This document shows positions 15,533-17,984 of a stretch of DNA of 17,984 nucleotides, one piece after another (position 1 is the first letter of the stretch; every line of letters starts with the position of its first letter). The stretch is from Sulfurovum sp. (lineage in GTDB: Bacteria > Campylobacterota > Campylobacteria > Campylobacterales > Sulfurovaceae). The stretch is taken from contig JALWME010000087.1 in NCBI GenBank assembly GCA_027083995.1, positions 1 through 17,984 on the forward strand, read 5' to 3'. The translations under genes and the position numbers were made by a program. The notes under the pieces were generated by a model that had not been told where the DNA came from, made no database searches, and was given only the letters and a program-made list of their open reading frames with translations.

Positions 15533-16074
15533 TAGATTAACCTCACTCTTTTGCCTGTTTGATTTGTTAAATCTTGCTTGGTATTATTTTTCATATCTGC
15601 AGATTCTCTACGTATCTTCTTTTGAAGCATCATCAGTGCATACTGTAGTGTCTCAGGTCTAGGAGCACACCCTGGCAGGTAGATATCTACAGGGATGATA
15701 CGATCAACCCCTTGTACCGTTGCATAGGTGTTAAACATACCACCAGTGTTTGCACAACTTCCCATAGATATAACCCACTTAGGCTCTGTCATCTGGTCAT
15801 ACAGACGTCTGGCAAACTCTGCATGCTTTTTAGAAAGTGTTCCTGCAAGTATCATGACATCTGCTTGTCTAGGACTTGCTCTAAAGATCGTTCCCAGTCT
15901 ATCGAAGTCATATCGTGATGCTCCAGATGCCATCATCTCAATGGCACAACATGCCAGTCCATAGGTAAGCGGCCAAAGTGAATTTGAACGTCCCCAGTTT
16001 ACGAGTTTGTCTACCGAAGTCAGTGCTATCGGCAATCCAGCTGAACTGGCATAATTTACTTGATGCTGTGCCAT
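15532..16074 (-). CDS. nuoB: NADH-quinone oxidoreductase subunit B, [4Fe-4S] N2 (complex I)
   Basis: Carries the terminal cluster N2 that reduces quinone. The 180 residues include the ligand set Cys42-Cys43 (LACCAIEMM), Cys107 (MGSCANTGG) and Cys136 (LPGCAPRPE), all at family positions. The tail after about residue 155 is polar and lacks conservation that I recognise. A strong ribosome binding site (AAGGAG) lies inside nuoA, and the start overlaps the nuoA coding end by 19 bases, an unusually long overlap for this cluster but clearly supported by that site. Confidence 0.97.
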   Translation of the reverse strand: MAQHQVNYASSAGLPIALTSVDKLVNWGRSNSLWPLTYGLACCAIEMMASGASRYDFDRLGTIFRASPRQADVMILAGTLSKKHAEFARRLYDQMTEPKWVISMGSCANTGGMFNTYATVQGVDRIIPVDIYLPGCAPRPETLQYALMMLQKKIRRESADMKNNTKQDLTNQTGKRVRLI

Positions 16075-16445
16075 TCAAGTGCTCCTTTTTTCCATGCATA
16101 TACGAAACCAATCGTAAGTAATAATATAAATAGTAACATCTCTACAAAACCAAACCAACCAAGCAATTTAAAGTCAATCGCCCATGGAAACATAAAGATA
16201 ATCTCTACATCAAACAAGATAAACAAAAGTGCTATCAGATAAAACTGTGCAGAAATAGTGTTAGGTTGCTTAGTGACCTCTGGCCCACACTCATAAATAG
16301 AAAGTTTAAGCCTTTCTGTGTCAAGACGTGCAAATTTTCTAGATACAAAACGTGCAGCCCAAAGCGTTGCTGTAAATGCTATAGAAGTCATAGCAAACAA
16401 AACAAAGACACCAAAATATGGATGTTCTGTGATAACATGCGTCAT
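16056..16445 (-). CDS. nuoA: NADH-quinone oxidoreductase subunit A (complex I)
   Basis: Small membrane subunit, 129 residues with three helices (about 12-32, 67-90, 95-117). The long loop after helix 1 holds the conserved YECGPE (50-55) with the single cysteine that is accessible in the deactive state of mitochondrial complex I (ND3). The loop and the segment [22 protein letters not shown] identify the family. First gene of the nuoABCD unit, preceded by AAGGGATT as ribosome binding site and a probable promoter about 50 bases upstream. Confidence 0.96.
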   Translation of the reverse strand: MTHVITEHPYFGVFVLFAMTSIAFTATLWAARFVSRKFARLDTERLKLSIYECGPEVTKQPNTISAQFYLIALLFILFDVEIIFMFPWAIDFKLLGWFGFVEMLLFILLLTIGFVYAWKKGALEWHSIK

Positions 16446-16493
16446 AATAATCCCTTAAAATAGAAAATATAAAATCTTCAAAATAATTAATCT

Positions 16494-16503
16494 ATATTAT
16501 CAG
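16494..16503 (-). promoter_or_regulatory. Probable extended -10 promoter of nuoA
   Basis: On the minus strand CTGATAATAT (16503-16494) holds an extended -10 (TG-A-TAATAT, or GATAAT) about 50 bases upstream of the nuoA ATG. No good -35 box exists, as often in this phylum. A small imperfect palindrome (AGGAGC-TTAG-GCTCTT, 16523-16538) lies about where a -35 would be and could be a regulator site. Confidence 0.45.
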
Positions 16504-16586
16504 AAACAGTTTAAAGGGATATAGGAGCTTAGGCTCTTGCGAAGATTACTTTTCCTGTATGTAACAATGCGAAACAAAGAAAGTGT

Positions 16587-16595
16587 TGATACAAT
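16587..16595 (+). promoter_or_regulatory. Probable extended -10 promoter of leader ORF and rhodanese gene
   Basis: TG-A-TACAAT on the plus strand matches an extended -10 with one mismatch. Transcription would start near 16602, leaving a leader of about 22 bases with ribosome binding site AAAAGGAG before the ATG at 16624. No -35 box is evident. Confidence 0.45.
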
Positions 16596-16623
16596 ACCAA
16601 ATTATATAAAAGGAGTTTTATCT

Positions 16624-16671
16624 ATGCCAACAAGTATTAAAATTCACTGCAAGCGAAGCACTAAATGTTAA
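16624..16671 (+). CDS. Putative 15-residue leader peptide, coupled to rhodanese
   Basis: A very short ORF, MPTSIKIHCKRSTKC, has the best ribosome binding site of the region (AAAAGGAG, 8 bases from ATG). Its stop (TAA, 16669-16671) overlaps the ATG of the rhodanese gene at 16665, a 7-base overlap in another frame. The rhodanese ATG itself has no Shine-Dalgarno match, so ribosomes ending the leader probably reinitiate there. The peptide is basic and has two cysteines, one as the last residue. A role in sensing cysteine supply is conceivable. It could alternatively be only a ribosome-loading device with no product function. Confidence 0.5.
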   Translation: MPTSIKIHCKRSTKC

Positions 16672-17078
16672 ATCATAAAAAATATACTAACATACTATAT
16701 TGGCTGGCTATGCTGGCAATGTTATTTTGGTTTGCATACTCTAAAGGTTGGATTTTGGCAAATTTCCAGTCTGTTGATGCCTCAGAGGCGATTGCACTCA
16801 TAGAAAATGATAACAATATCACAGTACTTGATGTCCGTACCATTCCAGAGTATAAAGAAGGCCACCTGCAAGATGCCACACTTATACCACTTCAGGCTCT
16901 AGCTCAAAACTTAGGCATGCTCAAACATGACAAGCACAAAAAAATACTTGTCTACTGTGCTACAGGTAATCGTTCTGTGGCTGCTTCACGTATTTTGGAA
17001 GAAAATGGGTTTACGCCTGTTAATGTCAAGGGGGGTATCATCTCTCTGCAAGGTTTTGGTGTAGAAGTAGTGAAATGA
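16665..17078 (+). CDS. Membrane-anchored, probably periplasmic rhodanese-like sulfurtransferase
   Basis: A single-domain rhodanese of 137 residues. Residues about 9-25 form one hydrophobic segment after a positively charged start (HKK), so the catalytic domain should face the periplasm as a signal-anchored or secreted protein. The domain (about 36-137) has LDVRTIPEYKEGH (55-67) and the active loop CATGNRS at 98-104, with Cys98 as the persulfide carrier. The conserved Asp56 and Arg58 are present, so it should be active. The physiological sulfur donor is unknown; single-domain periplasmic rhodaneses suit organisms handling thiosulfate or sulfide. No recognisable ribosome binding site; translation likely depends on the overlapping leader ORF. 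Ends in a hairpin shared with the convergent gene. Confidence 0.88.
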   Translation: MLNHKKYTNILYWLAMLAMLFWFAYSKGWILANFQSVDASEAIALIENDNNITVLDVRTIPEYKEGHLQDATLIPLQALAQNLGMLKHDKHKKILVYCATGNRSVAASRILEENGFTPVNVKGGIISLQGFGVEVVK

Positions 17079-17079
17079 G

Positions 17080-17100
17080 ACTACCTCGAAGAGAGGTAGT
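17080..17100. terminator. Bidirectional terminator hairpin between convergent genes
   Basis: ACTACCTC (17080-17087) and GAGGTAGT (17093-17100) form a perfect 8-bp stem with a 5-base loop, beginning one base after the rhodanese stop. Plus-strand continuation is TTATCTATTTT, which is U-rich. The minus-strand gene stops 9 bases away on the other side, so the hairpin can serve both. Confidence 0.7.
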
Positions 17101-17109
17101 TTATCTATT

Positions 17110-17984
17110 TTAAAGTTCTATATTGAGTGAGTTTAATGTCTCATATGTAATCCCACCCGTAGAAAGTCCATTGTCTTTTTGGTATCTTTCAATAGCATTT
17201 CTTGTACCACGTCCTAGTAAACCATCGGGTTTTCCTGTATTGTATGACTTCTCATTCAGGGCTGTTTGAATTTTTTTAATCACATCTTTTGTCATATTCG
17301 TTTGACACAAGATACGTTCCCAGCTTACTTGAGAATCTTTCACTTTTTTACGTTTATCGACTATTTTGTATTCAGCTTCAATAGGTGTTTTAATCTCTTT
17401 TGCTTCTTCAACTAATTTTTGTACTTTTACCACTTCAAAAGTAGCTGGAATTACTTCTTCTTTAACTGATGCAGGTACATCTACCACTACAGTCTTGACC
17501 TCCTTGGTTACTGCTGCTGTTTCTACTAAGCATACCATGTTTCCTGTTGCTCTCCATGGCTTATCTGCACCAGTCTCAGCATTTGTCCACATAAATGATG
17601 CTCCCTCATCAAGTACTCTCTTTTCCAATGTAGTATACTTGGCAGGTACAGGTACATGCTCTACTTTAGGCTCAGATACAATTGTTTGTACTGCAAATTT
17701 CTGCACTTCAGCTGGTATCTCTTTTATCTCTGTTCTTGCTGGACTTTTGACCACTAGTTTTTTAATGGTTTTATATTTTGCAGGTACCTTTACAAGACAC
17801 ATAATGTCACCCGTTGCTCCAGAGAGTTTCTGTGCAGGATTTTGTCCTTTTTTCCATACAGTTTTAGCTTCTTCTACCAATACTTTTTCTTCTACATATT
17901 CATACTCTGCAGGTATCTCTACTACCTCTTTGGAAGGTGGAGAAATCTCAATAGTTTGTTCTTTGGTATCAAAACTTGCAGGTA
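17110..17984 (-). CDS. Repeat-containing peptidoglycan-binding protein, 5' end outside window
   Basis: Open from the right edge to the stop at 17110; about 290 residues visible. The TTG at 17880 is not a real start: the frame continues without a stop through 17984 with the same kind of sequence. The C-terminal 65 residues are a peptidoglycan-binding domain 1 fold (IKKIQTALNEKSYNTG, GLLGRGTRNAIERYQ). Before it run repeats rich in Val, Lys and Glu, each with an IPAEY/VPAKY strand, a Trp and, in complete copies, CLV. Equivalent Trp residues are exactly 89 residues apart in three consecutive units; the last unit ends early and leads into the peptidoglycan-binding domain. It is probably an envelope protein tied to the cell wall; a signal peptide would lie outside the window. 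I do not recognise a named protein. It is convergent with the rhodanese gene. Confidence 0.75.
   Translation of the reverse strand, partial: PASFDTKEQTIEISPPSKEVVEIPAEYEYVEEKVLVEEAKTVWKKGQNPAQKLSGATGDIMCLVKVPAKYKTIKKLVVKSPARTEIKEIPAEVQKFAVQTIVSEPKVEHVPVPAKYTTLEKRVLDEGASFMWTNAETGADKPWRATGNMVCLVETAAVTKEVKTVVVDVPASVKEEVIPATFEVVKVQKLVEEAKEIKTPIEAEYKIVDKRKKVKDSQVSWERILCQTNMTKDVIKKIQTALNEKSYNTGKPDGLLGRGTRNAIERYQKDNGLSTGGITYETLNSLNIEL

Noticed and set aside
16450..16519. Inverted repeat ATCCCTTAAA / TTTAAAGGGAT that could hide the nuoA ribosome binding site
   Set aside because: The upstream arm lies at or before the likely -10 box, so it would not be in the mRNA; the pairing is also imperfect.
17878..17880. 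TTG start for the peptidoglycan-binding protein
   Set aside because: The frame stays open to the window edge and continues the repeat pattern, including the tyrosine 16 residues before the first visible repeat tryptophan.

Overview
The window is a stretch of AT-rich bacterial chromosome dominated by respiratory complex I genes. The gene order (nuoA-B-C-D, a small NuoE-like gene, nuoG-H-I-J-K-L-M-N), the lack of normal nuoE and nuoF, and a flavodoxin:quinone reductase (FqrB)-type flavoprotein all point to Campylobacterota (the former Epsilonproteobacteria). Protein sequences look most like the free-living sulfur-oxidising branch (Sulfurovum/Sulfurimonas-like), but I assign that genus level only by impression.

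Layout, left to right. Positions 1-134 hold two hairpins that probably end the complex I transcript. nuoN, M, L, K, J, I, H and G (135-10136, minus strand) form one tightly packed unit with gaps of 12 bases or less, or short overlaps. A good sigma70-type promoter lies upstream of nuoG (10228-10256). A divergent intergenic region of 211 bases separates nuoG from fqrB (10348-11340, plus strand), which ends in a hairpin terminator. A KefB-type K+/H+ antiporter (11395-12996, minus) follows. Then comes the second complex I unit, nuoA-B-C-D plus the small NuoE-like gene (16445 down to 13182, minus), with its own promoter upstream of nuoA. On the plus strand lie a 15-codon leader ORF overlapping the start of a membrane-anchored rhodanese (16624-17078), a terminator hairpin shared with the convergent gene, and the 3' part of a minus-strand gene for a repeat-containing peptidoglycan-binding protein that runs off the right edge.

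How the genes work together. NuoB, C, D and I form the quinone-reducing connecting part of complex I. NuoA, H, J, K, L, M and N form the proton-pumping membrane arm. NuoG is the iron-sulfur input subunit. The NADH-oxidising subunit NuoF and canonical NuoE are absent. Complex I of the relative Campylobacter jejuni is reported to take electrons from flavodoxin instead of NADH. FqrB exchanges electrons between NADPH and flavodoxin, and here its gene stands back to back with nuoG. The most interesting hypothesis from this window is therefore an NADPH/flavodoxin/complex I circuit encoded at one locus. The locus also lacks the additional gene (HP1265/Cj1574c type) that sits between the NuoE-like gene and nuoG in Helicobacter and Campylobacter.

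Secondary points of interest are the extra cysteines in NuoG that resemble a hydrogenase-type additional [4Fe-4S] cluster, the cysteine-containing leader ORF coupled to the rhodanese, and the exact 89-residue repeat in the peptidoglycan-binding protein. No stretch longer than 300 bases is without a gene. I saw no tRNA, rRNA, insertion sequence, CRISPR array or phage gene.
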